From: Oscillospiraceae bacterium
GTDB taxonomy: Bacteria > Bacillota > Clostridia > Oscillospirales > Acutalibacteraceae
Length of the DNA stretch: 64,000 nt
Assembly (NCBI GenBank): GCA_025757685.1
Contig: CP107220.1
Coordinates: 1,881,501 to 1,945,500, forward strand
Reading direction: 5' to 3'
The notes below the pieces were generated by a model, which saw nothing but the letters and a program-made list of their open reading frames with translations, made no database searches and was not told where the DNA came from. Every line of letters begins with the position of its first letter. The stretch's first letter is position 1. A program made the position numbers and the translations under genes. Of the stretch, positions 15,286-22,544 are shown one piece after another.

Positions 15286-15383
15286 TCATTAGATATTCGG
15301 CTTAGAGGTTAGCGTATGAGATTACTTTCAAACCGACAGTGTCCACAGGTTTAGCGAGCATCGGATTGTGCCACCACAATCCA

Positions 15384-15425
15384 AAGTAGAAGTCCGCGCC
15401 CTAAAAAGGGTGCGGACTTCTACTT
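15384..15425. terminator. Strong hairpin downstream of the GNAT gene
   Basis: AAGTAGAAGTCCG...CCC-taaaaa-GGG...CGGACTTCTACTT, about 18 pairs. The T-run is weak, so it may be a terminator or a structured insert end. Confidence 0.55.
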
Positions 15426-15505
15426 CTCCGTATATTCTCTATGTAACTTCCTTACAGAGGGTGTACTCCAACCGTTCTCTTTTTTATGGATTTGCGGTTG
15501 CTTGT

Positions 15506-15552
15506 AATCCCTCCACCCAGCCGGTGCTGTCAGCGCAGCTGACTGAGGGATT
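15506..15552. repeat. MITE-like dispersed element, copy 3 (short form)
   Basis: A 47-bp unit with AATCCCTCC and GAGGGATT ends and the internal GCTGTCAGCGCAGCTGACTG block. It may be a solo-end or deletion form of the longer copies. Confidence 0.7.
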
Positions 15553-15648
15553 TAGAAATTGTACCCCCAATCTGTCAAACCATACAAAAAATAGGGCGCA
15601 GGCGGCCGGTTTTGTGGCAGAACTGCGGTGCAAAATCTGCGCTGCGGC

Positions 15649-15677
15649 TTGCTATTTTGGACAAAATGGTGTATAAT
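15649..15677 (+). promoter_or_regulatory. Promoter of fba
   Basis: TTGCTA, 17 bases, TATAAT, 52 bases before the ATG. Confidence 0.7.
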
Positions 15678-15729
15678 GCACAATGAATGATCCGCCGGAT
15701 CATAATTTACTTTGAATGGAGAGAACACT

Positions 15730-16671
15730 ATGCCACTGGTAACAACTACCGAAATGTTCAAGAAGGCTTATGAGGGCGGTTACGCCATCGGTGCTTTCAA
15801 TGTAAATAACATGGAGATCGTGCAGGGCATCACCCGTGCAGCCAAGAAGCTGAACGCCCCTGTGATCCTGCAGTGCTCCGCCGGCGCACGCAAGTACGCC
15901 TCTCACGACTACCTGGTTGCTATGGTAAAGGCTGCCGCCGAAGAGACCGGTCTGCCCATCGCCCTGCACCTGGATCACGGCCCGGATTTTGAGACCTGCA
16001 AGGCCTGCATTGACGGCGGCTTCACCTCCGTGATGATCGACGGCTCCAGCAAGCCCTATGAGGAGAACATTGCTCTGACCAAAAAGGTGGTTGAGTATGC
16101 CCACGCCCACGGTGTAGTGGTTGAGGGCGAGCTTGGCACCCTGGCCGGCGTGGAAGATGATGTAAAGGTAGAGGCCGGTAACGAGAGCTACACCCGCCCG
16201 GAAGAGGTTGAGGATTTCGTAAACCGCACCGGTGTGGACTCCTTGGCCATCGCCATCGGCACCAGCCACGGCGCCTACAAGTTTAAGCCCGGCCAGAAGC
16301 CGCAGCTGCGTTTTGACATTCTGGAAGAGGTGCAGCGCCGTCTGCCCGGCTTCCCCATCGTACTGCACGGTGCGTCCTCCGTTAACCAGGACCACATCAA
16401 GATGATCAACCAGTACGGCGGTCAGATGCCCGACGCTATTGGTATTCCGGAGGATATGCTGCGTGAGGCTGCTTCCATGGCTGTCTGCAAAATCAATGTA
16501 GACTCCGATATTCGTATCGCCATGACCGCTGCCATCCGCAAGCACTTTGCAGAGAACCCCACCCACTTCGATCCCCGTCAGTATTTGACCCCTGCCCGCG
16601 ACCTGATTGAGGAAGTTGTGGCACACAAGATCGATGTTGTGTTCGGCACTGCCGGTCACGCCAACGACTGA
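15730..16671 (+). CDS. fba: Class II fructose-1,6-bisphosphate aldolase
   Basis: This zinc-dependent aldolase interconverts fructose-1,6-bisphosphate with dihydroxyacetone phosphate and glyceraldehyde 3-phosphate in glycolysis. With ATG at 15730 (GGAGAG upstream) it has 313 residues. Motifs are GAFNVNNME, LHLDHG (catalytic Asp and zinc His), GELGTLAGVEDD, GTSHGAYKF and VLHGASSV, all expected in class IIB enzymes. Codon use is that of a highly expressed gene. It is monocistronic, with its own promoter and a strong terminator shared with the convergent 58-aa gene. Confidence 0.96.
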   Translation: MPLVTTTEMFKKAYEGGYAIGAFNVNNMEIVQGITRAAKKLNAPVILQCSAGARKYASHDYLVAMVKAAAEETGLPIALHLDHGPDFETCKACIDGGFTSVMIDGSSKPYEENIALTKKVVEYAHAHGVVVEGELGTLAGVEDDVKVEAGNESYTRPEEVEDFVNRTGVDSLAIAIGTSHGAYKFKPGQKPQLRFDILEEVQRRLPGFPIVLHGASSVNQDHIKMINQYGGQMPDAIGIPEDMLREAASMAVCKINVDSDIRIAMTAAIRKHFAENPTHFDPRQYLTPARDLIEEVVAHKIDVVFGTAGHAND

Positions 16672-16681
16672 TTTTAATAAA

Positions 16682-16721
16682 AAAAGGCCCTTGGTTATTT
16701 TTACCAAGGGTCTCTTTTTTT
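16682..16721. terminator. Terminator between fba and the 58-aa gene
   Basis: CCCTTGGT/ACCAAGGG stem with A-run before and T7 after. Confidence 0.9.
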
Positions 16722-16730
16722 GCCCGGCGG

Positions 16731-16907
16731 CTACATCATAGACGATACATTATCTACAAAATTCGCCACGGAATTAACCGCCTTTTTCATGGTCTTTTGG
16801 GTCTTGGCGGAATTGCTGTTCATGGTGGCAACCGTACCGGCGACCATGCTGCCCACAGCCATGGCCACGCCCAAACCCTTCATCATATTTACCGTTTTCT
16901 TTTTCAT
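16731..16907 (-). CDS. Small protein of 58 residues with a hydrophobic stretch, function unknown
   Basis: The frame runs from ATG (16907-16905), with GGAGG nine bases upstream, to TAG (16733-16731). The product begins MKKKTVNMMKGLGVAMAVG, has one moderately hydrophobic Ala/Val/Met segment (about 8-28, possibly a membrane helix), then a polar Asn/Ser/Lys region (SNSAKTQKTMKKAVNSV). The layout resembles small single-span proteins common in gut Clostridia that I cannot name. The strong ribosome site and good codon pattern argue that it is real. A 9-bp GC-rich inverted repeat (16962-17001) lies upstream. Confidence 0.7.
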   Translation of the reverse strand: MKKKTVNMMKGLGVAMAVGSMVAGTVATMNSNSAKTQKTMKKAVNSVANFVDNVSSMM

Positions 16908-16961
16908 ATTCGTCCTCCGTTATTAAATTGCAACGCGCCTTGCTCTATTAGTTTGCACCGC

Positions 16962-17001
16962 GCGGGCACAAAAAGTCCACGCAGTTTTTGCCTGTGCCCG
17001 C
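16962..17001. other. Long hairpin upstream of the 58-aa gene
   Basis: GCGGGCACA and TGTGCCCGC arms, with inner AAAAA/TTTTT pairing. It may be a promoter-region structure or part of the folK transcript end. Confidence 0.4.
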
Positions 17002-17025
17002 ACATTTTAACGGAAAAAAATGGCA

Positions 17026-17069
17026 AAAAAATGACCCTGCTCTTATCCAATGCGCAGGGTCGTTTTTTT
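17026..17069. terminator. Terminator of the folate operon
   Basis: GACCCTGC/GCAGGGTC with A7 on one side and T8 on the other, directly after the folK stop on the minus strand. Confidence 0.85.
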
Positions 17070-17564
17070 TCAGAAATTCCAGTCCGGCTGGGTGGGAATC
17101 TTCTCCACTGCCTGGCCGTCGATTTTGTCCAGACAGGAGGCAAACTCCATACCGAATGCCCGGCCGTCTACGAAAATATCAAGGAGCGGTTGGAGCACAA
17201 AGCGGCGTTCCCGGTAGCGGGGGTGGGGCACCACCAAATTCTCCGTTTGTAATTGCAAGTTGCCGGCAAAGATCACATCCACATCCAGCACCCGAGGGCC
17301 GTTCTTTACCCCGCGCACCCGGCCCAAACCGGCCTCCAGTCCCAGGCACATGCCCAGCATCTCATGCGGGTTTAGCCGGGACTCTACCAAAAAGCACACA
17401 TTGTAAAAATCGTCCTGCCGGGCATAACCCACCGGCTGGGTCTGATAAACGGCAGAGGCAGACACCACATGGGTGCCGGGCACCAGGTCCAGCGCCTCTC
17501 TGCAATAAGTTAAATTGGCCAGCCGGTCGCCCAAATTGGTGCCGGCGCTGAGTACATAATACAT
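17070..17564 (-). CDS. folK: 6-hydroxymethyl-7,8-dihydropterin pyrophosphokinase
   Basis: FolK moves pyrophosphate from ATP to 6-hydroxymethyl-dihydropterin, making the substrate of FolP. With ATG at 17564 the product has 164 residues. Signatures are YVLSAGTNLGDRLANL at the N-terminus, VYQTQPVG, and NGPRVLDVDVIFAG (Mg-binding D-x-D) with LVVPHPRYRERRFVLQPL. The start is one base past the folB stop (AGGAAG upstream); the 14-codon longer frame overlaps folB. It is last in the operon. Confidence 0.93.
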   Translation of the reverse strand: MYYVLSAGTNLGDRLANLTYCREALDLVPGTHVVSASAVYQTQPVGYARQDDFYNVCFLVESRLNPHEMLGMCLGLEAGLGRVRGVKNGPRVLDVDVIFAGNLQLQTENLVVPHPRYRERRFVLQPLLDIFVDGRAFGMEFASCLDKIDGQAVEKIPTQPDWNF

Positions 17565-17565
17565 A

Positions 17566-17931
17566 TTACTTCCTGTCTCTGGAAATGGTGACTCCCACCC
17601 AGTCAAAATCTGCCTGAATGGGCGCCTGTGGTTTCTTTAAGGTCAAATCCACCCGCAGCACCTCCGGGTACTCGGCCAGTACCGCGGCGGTCAGATCCTC
17701 TGCGGTGCGCTCCAACAGATCATTGGTGCGCTCTGTGAACACCCGGCGCAGCGTTTTGATCACCTTGGCGTAACTGACGGTGTCCTCTACCCGGTCGCTG
17801 TGGCAGGCCTTTGCCAAATTTACATACAAATCCGCGTCAATCTCAAAGCGCTGACCCTGAATTTTCTCCTCCGGGTTCACCCCGTGATAGCCAAACAGCC
17901 GCAGACCGCGGATCAAAATTCTGTCTGTCAT
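17566..17931 (-). CDS. folB: Dihydroneopterin aldolase
   Basis: FolB cleaves dihydroneopterin to 6-hydroxymethyl-dihydropterin and glycolaldehyde. The 121-residue product is typical in length for this tunnel-fold enzyme: ILIRGLRLFGYHGVNPEEK carries the family YHG and following Glu, then DTVSYAKVI, ERTAEDL and LTLKKPQAPI with the catalytic Lys. The ATG overlaps the ybjQ stop by four bases (ATGA), as in tightly coupled operons. Confidence 0.93.
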   Translation of the reverse strand: MTDRILIRGLRLFGYHGVNPEEKIQGQRFEIDADLYVNLAKACHSDRVEDTVSYAKVIKTLRRVFTERTNDLLERTAEDLTAAVLAEYPEVLRVDLTLKKPQAPIQADFDWVGVTISRDRK

Positions 17932-18251
17932 TTGTTCTGCACCACCACTGCGGTGCCGGTGGCGCTGACCATCAGCATATTGCCCTGACCCAGCACCTCG
18001 TAGTCGATATTGACGCCTACAACCGCATTGGCGCCCAGCTGGGCAGCGCGGTTCTCCATCTCTGCCAGTGCGGCCAGACGGGCGCTTTCCAGTTCCTCCT
18101 CATACCCGGCGCTGCGCCCGCCCACAATGTTGCGAATCGAGGCGCCAAAGTCCTTAATAAAATTCACGCCGTTGACCACCTGACCGGTGACAATACCCTT
18201 GTACTCCACGATCACGCCGTTCTCCACGGTAGGGGTGGTTACACTGATCAT
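17928..18251 (-). CDS. YbjQ/UPF0145 family protein inside the folate operon
   Basis: The 107-residue product matches the YbjQ (UPF0145) family of small oligomeric proteins, sometimes described as heavy-metal-binding. Visible features are VTTPTVENGVIVEYKGIVTG at the N-terminus, a helical middle (YEEELESARLAALAEMENRA) and a strong LGANAVVGVNIDYEVLG strand pair. Its molecular role is not established. It overlaps folP and folB by four bases at each end (ATGA junctions). It is therefore translated as a folate-operon member, which is unusual and hints at a pterin-related job; that is inference only. Confidence 0.85.
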   Translation of the reverse strand: MISVTTPTVENGVIVEYKGIVTGQVVNGVNFIKDFGASIRNIVGGRSAGYEEELESARLAALAEMENRAAQLGANAVVGVNIDYEVLGQGNMLMVSATGTAVVVQNK

Positions 18252-19054
18252 ATTTTTGCTCCTTTCAAATGCTGCGCCATTAAGACGCCCTGTTTTTCCT
18301 GTTCTATATTATGCAGGCGGATGATGTCCGCACCGCCTAAAATACCCACAGTATCGGCGGCAATGTTGCCGTATGTGCGCGCCTTTGGCTCCGGCTGATC
18401 ACTGCCCCGGCCGATCACCCGCTTGCGGGAGCAGCCCAGCAGCAGCGGAAAGCCCGCCATTTTGTATTGGGGAATATTGGCGATCAGCGCCAAGTCCTGC
18501 TGAAAATTCTTGCCAAAGCCAATGCCCATATCCAGGCAAATTTGGCTGTCCTGCACACCCAGTGCCCGGCAGGCGGTTACGCTGTCCGCAAAAAACGCCT
18601 TTACATCCGACGGCGTGCCCGGCCCGGCGTGCATAATCACCCAGCCGGCACCGTAGCGACACACCACATCAGCCATTTCCGGATTGACCACACCGCTCAC
18701 ATCATTGATGATCTGCGCCCCGCAGCGCAGCGCCTGCGCCGCCACATAGGGATAATACGTATCTACCGACACCGGCAGCGCCGTCTCCTTACAAAGAACG
18801 GACAGCACCGGCTCCAGCCGCGCCCATTCCTCTTTATCTGTCACCGGGGTGTGCCCCGGGCGCGTGGACTGACCGCCAATGTCTAAAATATCCGCCCCCT
18901 GCGCCTCTAGCGCCCGGGCGTGGGTCAGCGCCGTGGCCGGGTCCAGCCAGTCGCCTCCGTCGGAAAAGGAGTCCGGGGTCACATTTACAATACCCATCAG
19001 CAAAACCTTGCTGCCGTACTCAATCTCTTTCTCTCTGCAATGCCAAACAGCCAT
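18248..19054 (-). CDS. folP: Dihydropteroate synthase
   Basis: FolP condenses the pterin pyrophosphate with p-aminobenzoate and is the sulfonamide target. The 268-residue TIM barrel has LLMGIVNVTPDSFSDGG, DIGGQSTRPGH, NDVSG, and GCSRKRVIG late in the chain, the standard signatures. GGQSTRPG has Gln where many enzymes have Glu or Ala (GGESTRPG), a tolerated variant. The ATG follows AAGGAG. It lies nine bases after folE and overlaps ybjQ by four. Confidence 0.95.
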   Translation of the reverse strand: MAVWHCREKEIEYGSKVLLMGIVNVTPDSFSDGGDWLDPATALTHARALEAQGADILDIGGQSTRPGHTPVTDKEEWARLEPVLSVLCKETALPVSVDTYYPYVAAQALRCGAQIINDVSGVVNPEMADVVCRYGAGWVIMHAGPGTPSDVKAFFADSVTACRALGVQDSQICLDMGIGFGKNFQQDLALIANIPQYKMAGFPLLLGCSRKRVIGRGSDQPEPKARTYGNIAADTVGILGGADIIRLHNIEQEKQGVLMAQHLKGAKI

Positions 19055-19063
19055 AGTTACTCC

Positions 19064-19621
19064 TTACTTGGTCAGCAGTGCCAGCGCCTCGGCGCGGGTG
19101 CGCGCGTCCGTTTTCATAATGCCCCGCAAAGCGGAGGTTTGGGTGGTACTGCCGGCAGCCTTGGCGCCACGCATATTCATACACATATGCTCCGCCTCTA
19201 AAATCACCGCCACGCCCTTGGGGCGCAGCTCCTCGTTCAAAAAGTCCGCCACATCGTGGGTCAGTCGCTCCTGCACCTGGGGACGGCGGGCAAAGCAGTC
19301 CACAATGCGGGCAAACTTGGATAGGCCGATAATGCGGTTGTCTGCCGGAATATAGGCAATATGTGCCTTGCCCACAAAGGGCAGCAGGTGGTGCTCGCAC
19401 ATAGAGGCAAAGGGAATATCCCGCACAATCACCATTTCGTCGGTGCTTTTTTCTTCAAAAAATTTTAAGTGCTGACGAGGGTCCGTTTCCAGTCCGGCAA
19501 ACACCTCGGCGTACATATCCGCCACTCGGCGGGGAGTCTCTACCAATCCCGGGCGATCCGGATCCTCACCCACGGCCAGCAAAATCTCCCGCACAGCGGC
19601 TTGCAATCTTTCTTTATCCAT
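19064..19621 (-). CDS. folE: GTP cyclohydrolase I
   Basis: FolE opens the folate pathway by converting GTP to dihydroneopterin triphosphate. The 185-residue product carries the zinc Cys/His motif SMCEHHLLPF, the GLSKFARIVDCFARRPQVQERLT core, and EAEHMCMNMRGA with the second zinc Cys. Length and motifs are those of the unimodular FolE type. The ATG has TAGGAG upstream. It leads the fol block 72 bases downstream of the LCP-like gene. Confidence 0.96.
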   Translation of the reverse strand: MDKERLQAAVREILLAVGEDPDRPGLVETPRRVADMYAEVFAGLETDPRQHLKFFEEKSTDEMVIVRDIPFASMCEHHLLPFVGKAHIAYIPADNRIIGLSKFARIVDCFARRPQVQERLTHDVADFLNEELRPKGVAVILEAEHMCMNMRGAKAAGSTTQTSALRGIMKTDARTRAEALALLTK

Positions 19622-19693
19622 TGACCTGTTCTCCTAAAATCCGGCACAGACGGCCCATTGCGGCGCTTTTGCCGTAAAAGCAGTGTGTACCCG

Positions 19694-20626
19694 TTATTTG
19701 CTGAAATAACCCTGTATGGTGCTTTTATCACGGGCTGTTAAGGCATTGCCGTTGTATTCCGGCTCCACATTGTAGGCATTCACGCCGTTTTTGGTGCCGG
19801 TAAGCACCTTGATATTGTCGCTGCGACCGGAAAAATCACGCACGGTCAGATTGGTACGCGCCAGGGTCACAAAATTCCGGAACAACTCGTCTTTCTCCGT
19901 GCCGTTGTCTGCACTGAACAACATATTCAGTGCCGCCAGACCTAAATCGTTGGCAGACTTTAAGTCTTTTTCCTCCAAAAAATAGCGCCACAAAGCAGTA
20001 AAGCGCTTGCCGTTCAGACTGGCCTCGCCGGCGCTGATCCGCAAACTGAACGGATCTGCCGCGGTAGTATTGCGGTACTTAATATCCGCTGCAAGAGGAT
20101 AATTTACCTCCCCTAAATCATCAAAGAATGAGGCAAAATCCGTAACGGTCATTACAATGTAAAAATCCGGCTTGATCCCGGTGGCTGTCTCCGTCATCTG
20201 TACCAAGCTGTTGATCCCGCCGCTGTTGTAAACGCCTGCTAAGGTGCTGCCCTCTGCGGTGGTTTGGGGCAGCAGATTGCAAATTTTATAAGACACGCTG
20301 TCCATATCCGTTTGAATCAACACAGCCGCATACAAATTTTGATTATCTTTGCCAGTAAGCGCCAGCAGATAATTGGTTTTTCCGCTGACCCGAGGCAACT
20401 CCGGCGGGGCGGTGGTATCATCGGCTGTTTGGAAAATTGCTACCGTTTGGTCCGGGGCAAAAAACTTCTTGGCGGAAAAATCATTTTTGGCCCCTACATA
20501 GACCACAACCACGATAGACACCAGGAGCACAGCTGCCAAAATGCCCAGGAGAATATGCTGTTCCCGATCTGCCCCGGTGCGAGACTTGGAAAGATAAATA
20601 TCGCCCCGGTTTTTAAAGATCTTCAT
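19694..20626 (-). CDS. Membrane-anchored protein with a degenerate LCP-like domain
   Basis: The 310-residue product has a short cytosolic N part, one membrane helix (about 24-46, LLGILAAVLLVSIVVVVYVG) and an extracellular region. That region begins YLLALTGKDNQNLYAAVLIQ (about 86-105) and later ends with an IKVLTGTKNGVNAYNVEP segment. The order resembles LytR-CpsA-Psr proteins, but the arginines that bind the lipid pyrophosphate in active LCP enzymes are not visible. It is probably a non-catalytic relative; the fold call is tentative. The ATG follows AAAGGAG. It sits upstream of folE on the same strand and may share the transcript. A complete LCP protein is encoded at 31297. Confidence 0.6.
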   Translation of the reverse strand: MKIFKNRGDIYLSKSRTGADREQHILLGILAAVLLVSIVVVVYVGAKNDFSAKKFFAPDQTVAIFQTADDTTAPPELPRVSGKTNYLLALTGKDNQNLYAAVLIQTDMDSVSYKICNLLPQTTAEGSTLAGVYNSGGINSLVQMTETATGIKPDFYIVMTVTDFASFFDDLGEVNYPLAADIKYRNTTAADPFSLRISAGEASLNGKRFTALWRYFLEEKDLKSANDLGLAALNMLFSADNGTEKDELFRNFVTLARTNLTVRDFSGRSDNIKVLTGTKNGVNAYNVEPEYNGNALTARDKSTIQGYFSK

Positions 20627-20658
20627 AAGGGGGTGCTCCTTTCTGTCTTAATATGCTT

Positions 20659-20687
20659 ATTATACAGGATCATACCCGCCGGTGCAA
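20659..20687 (-). promoter_or_regulatory. Promoter of the LCP-like/folate transcript
   Basis: On the minus strand TTGCAC (20687-20682), 17 bases, TATAAT (20664-20659). The -35 box sits inside a GCCGGTGC...GCACCGGC palindrome (about 20679-20698), a possible regulator site. Confidence 0.65.
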
Positions 20688-20824
20688 GGTGCACCGGCAC
20701 ATTTTTATTGTTCGGCATCTATACCAAATCCACGCTGAAGAAATTCGTTATCGTGCCCGGATTTTATATTATAGAATATCTACTCTATATTATATATATA
20801 ATATATATATTTTTACAATAAGTA

Positions 20825-20853
20825 TTGATTATAATCATAAATACTGCTATAAT
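20825..20853 (+). promoter_or_regulatory. Promoter of dnaA
   Basis: TTGATT, 17 bases, TATAAT, about 90 bases before the dnaA ATG. The DNA just upstream (20760-20820) is an almost pure A/T run of TATATA type. Confidence 0.75.
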
Positions 20854-20870
20854 AGACTCTGTATTCTGGC

Positions 20871-20908
20871 GTCGTGGCAAAAGGTGGCTCCGGTGCCCCA
20901 ACCACGAC
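20871..20908 (+). promoter_or_regulatory. Stem-loop in the dnaA 5' leader
   Basis: GTCGTGG and CCACGAC close a 38-nt hairpin with GC-rich inner pairing. It starts just past the expected transcription start and ends 37 bases before the dnaA ATG. Confidence 0.5.
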
Positions 20909-20945
20909 CATTATGAGATTTGTGAAGTACCCTTAAGGAGAAGAT

Positions 20946-22292
20946 ATGGATTCCATAAATGAAATTTGGATGGCTGTTTTAAATTACATGAAGCCCCAGG
21001 TCAGCGAGACTGCCTACAGAATGTGGCTGCAGGATCTGATTTTAAAGAACCTGGACGGCAAGTGTGCTGTGGTGGAATGTAACAACCAAATGAAATACAA
21101 TATTGTCAGCGAGCAGTATAAAGAACCGTTGGAAGCGGCATTTGAAGAAGTGATCGGCTTTCATGTTACGGTAGAGATCACAACCCGGGACAATATGCCT
21201 AAAGAAGAAGTAAAGCCCAAGGATACCCATCTGTTGCCCACGGAGCAGCCGGGGGATATTCATACTTTTGACACCTTTATTGAGGGCTATTCCAACAAAT
21301 TTGCTTACCGCGCAGCCATGGCGGTGGCAAAGGATCCGGGCGGCGTCAGCAGCCAAACCAACTATAACCCACTGTTTATTTACGGTCCCTCCGGACTGGG
21401 CAAGACCCACCTGCTTAACGCCATTTGGCACGAAATTCAAGACAATTTTCCGGAAAAGCGTATTCTTTATGTAAAGGCGGAAAGCTTTGGCAACGAATTT
21501 GTAATTGCCTTGCAGCGGCACACTACCGATGACTTCCACGACAAGTACAGAAAAAATATTGATGTACTTTTGGTGGATGATATTCAGTTTTTAGCCGGGA
21601 AAGAATCCATTACTGAGGAGTTCTTCCACACCTTCTCTGCACTGAAGGACGCAGGCAAGCAAGTGGTCATTACCTCTGACCGAGTGCCGAAAGACATTCC
21701 CATGATTACCGACCGATTGAAAACCCGGTTTGAAAGCGGTCTGCTGGCGGACATTAACCCGCCGGAATTTGAGACCCGCTGTGCCGTCATTAAGCGCAAA
21801 GCGGAAATGCTGGATTTTGACATTCCGCAAGAAGTGGTAGAATATATTGCAAAAAATGTAAAAAACAATATTCGCCACCTGGAGAGTGTGACAAAAAAAT
21901 TGCAGGCCATGCAAAACCTGTTTAACCAAAAGCCCACCATTGCCGGGGCACAGACGGTAATTAAAGATATTATTGAGGACAGCCAGCCCCTACCGGTCAC
22001 TATTCAAAGAGTGGTAGACGAGGTGAGCCGGGTTACCGGCATCTCTGAGGAAGAAATTTACAGCACCAAGCAACAAGCAGCCGTAACGCACGCCCGCAAG
22101 ATTACCTTTTATGTGATCCGGGAAGTAACCGGTATGAGCTATGTGGCGATCGGCAAAGAATTTAAAAAAGACCATTCCACCATTATGTACAATGTGAACA
22201 GTATTGAAAAGGCCATGAAAAAGGACTCTCGCCTGGCTCGTCAGGTCAACGACATTGTCAACAACATTAACCAACACAAGGATAATCAGTAA
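20946..22292 (+). CDS. dnaA: Chromosomal replication initiator DnaA
   Basis: DnaA-ATP assembles on oriC and unwinds it. The 448-residue protein has domain I (about 1-75) and a short linker. The AAA+ core follows with Walker A GPSGLGKTH (147-155) and Walker B LLVDDIQFL (208-216), then the DNA-binding domain IV with FKKDHSTIMYNV. The DHST residues at 409-412 contact box bases in known DnaA proteins. The usual Gly-Arg before DHT is Lys-Lys here, which fits the variant boxes found downstream. The ATG follows AAGGAG. Its order with dnaN, yaaA, recF, remB and gyrase is the Firmicutes origin cluster. Confidence 0.98.
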   Translation: MDSINEIWMAVLNYMKPQVSETAYRMWLQDLILKNLDGKCAVVECNNQMKYNIVSEQYKEPLEAAFEEVIGFHVTVEITTRDNMPKEEVKPKDTHLLPTEQPGDIHTFDTFIEGYSNKFAYRAAMAVAKDPGGVSSQTNYNPLFIYGPSGLGKTHLLNAIWHEIQDNFPEKRILYVKAESFGNEFVIALQRHTTDDFHDKYRKNIDVLLVDDIQFLAGKESITEEFFHTFSALKDAGKQVVITSDRVPKDIPMITDRLKTRFESGLLADINPPEFETRCAVIKRKAEMLDFDIPQEVVEYIAKNVKNNIRHLESVTKKLQAMQNLFNQKPTIAGAQTVIKDIIEDSQPLPVTIQRVVDEVSRVTGISEEEIYSTKQQAAVTHARKITFYVIREVTGMSYVAIGKEFKKDHSTIMYNVNSIEKAMKKDSRLARQVNDIVNNINQHKDNQ

Positions 22293-22544
22293 GGCAAAAA
22301 TACGCGCCTTACAAACCAAAATTTTCAACATTTTTTTCATTTTGCACAAAGAAAATTTGCACACCCCTTGTGAAAGACAAAATCTTTCCACATCTTCAAC
22401 AAATTTTCAAAATCCGGGCGTGGAAGAAAAAGGCGCCGAAAATCCCGCGGTTGACCGCAATTTTGCCGCTTTCCACACTTTCACCGCCCTATACTACTAC
22501 TACTAAAACCCATACTGTAATAGGAAACGGAGGGAGCGAATTTT
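22293..22544 (+). other. Putative replication origin oriC (dnaA-dnaN spacer)
   Basis: Two identical CTTTCCACA 9-mers (22384-22392, 22469-22477), TTTTGCACA (22340) and ATTTGCACA (22355) point in one direction and resemble DnaA boxes (TTATCCACA). After the last box comes a GC block (ACCGCCC) and then TACTACTACTACTA (22492-22505). The other strand reads 3'-GAT-GAT-GAT-GAT, the DnaA-trio pattern of the Bacillus unwinding system. The order box, GC block, trios matches the known basal unwinding layout, and the site is between dnaA and dnaN as in Bacillus. Confidence 0.75.

Larger units (their letters stand above)
15286..15729. other. Spacer between the GNAT gene and fba
   Basis: No gene is seen. 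It holds a small hairpin (GGATTGTG/CACAATCC, 15363-15382), a strong terminator (15384-15425), a short dispersed repeat (15506-15552) and the fba promoter. Confidence 0.6.
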
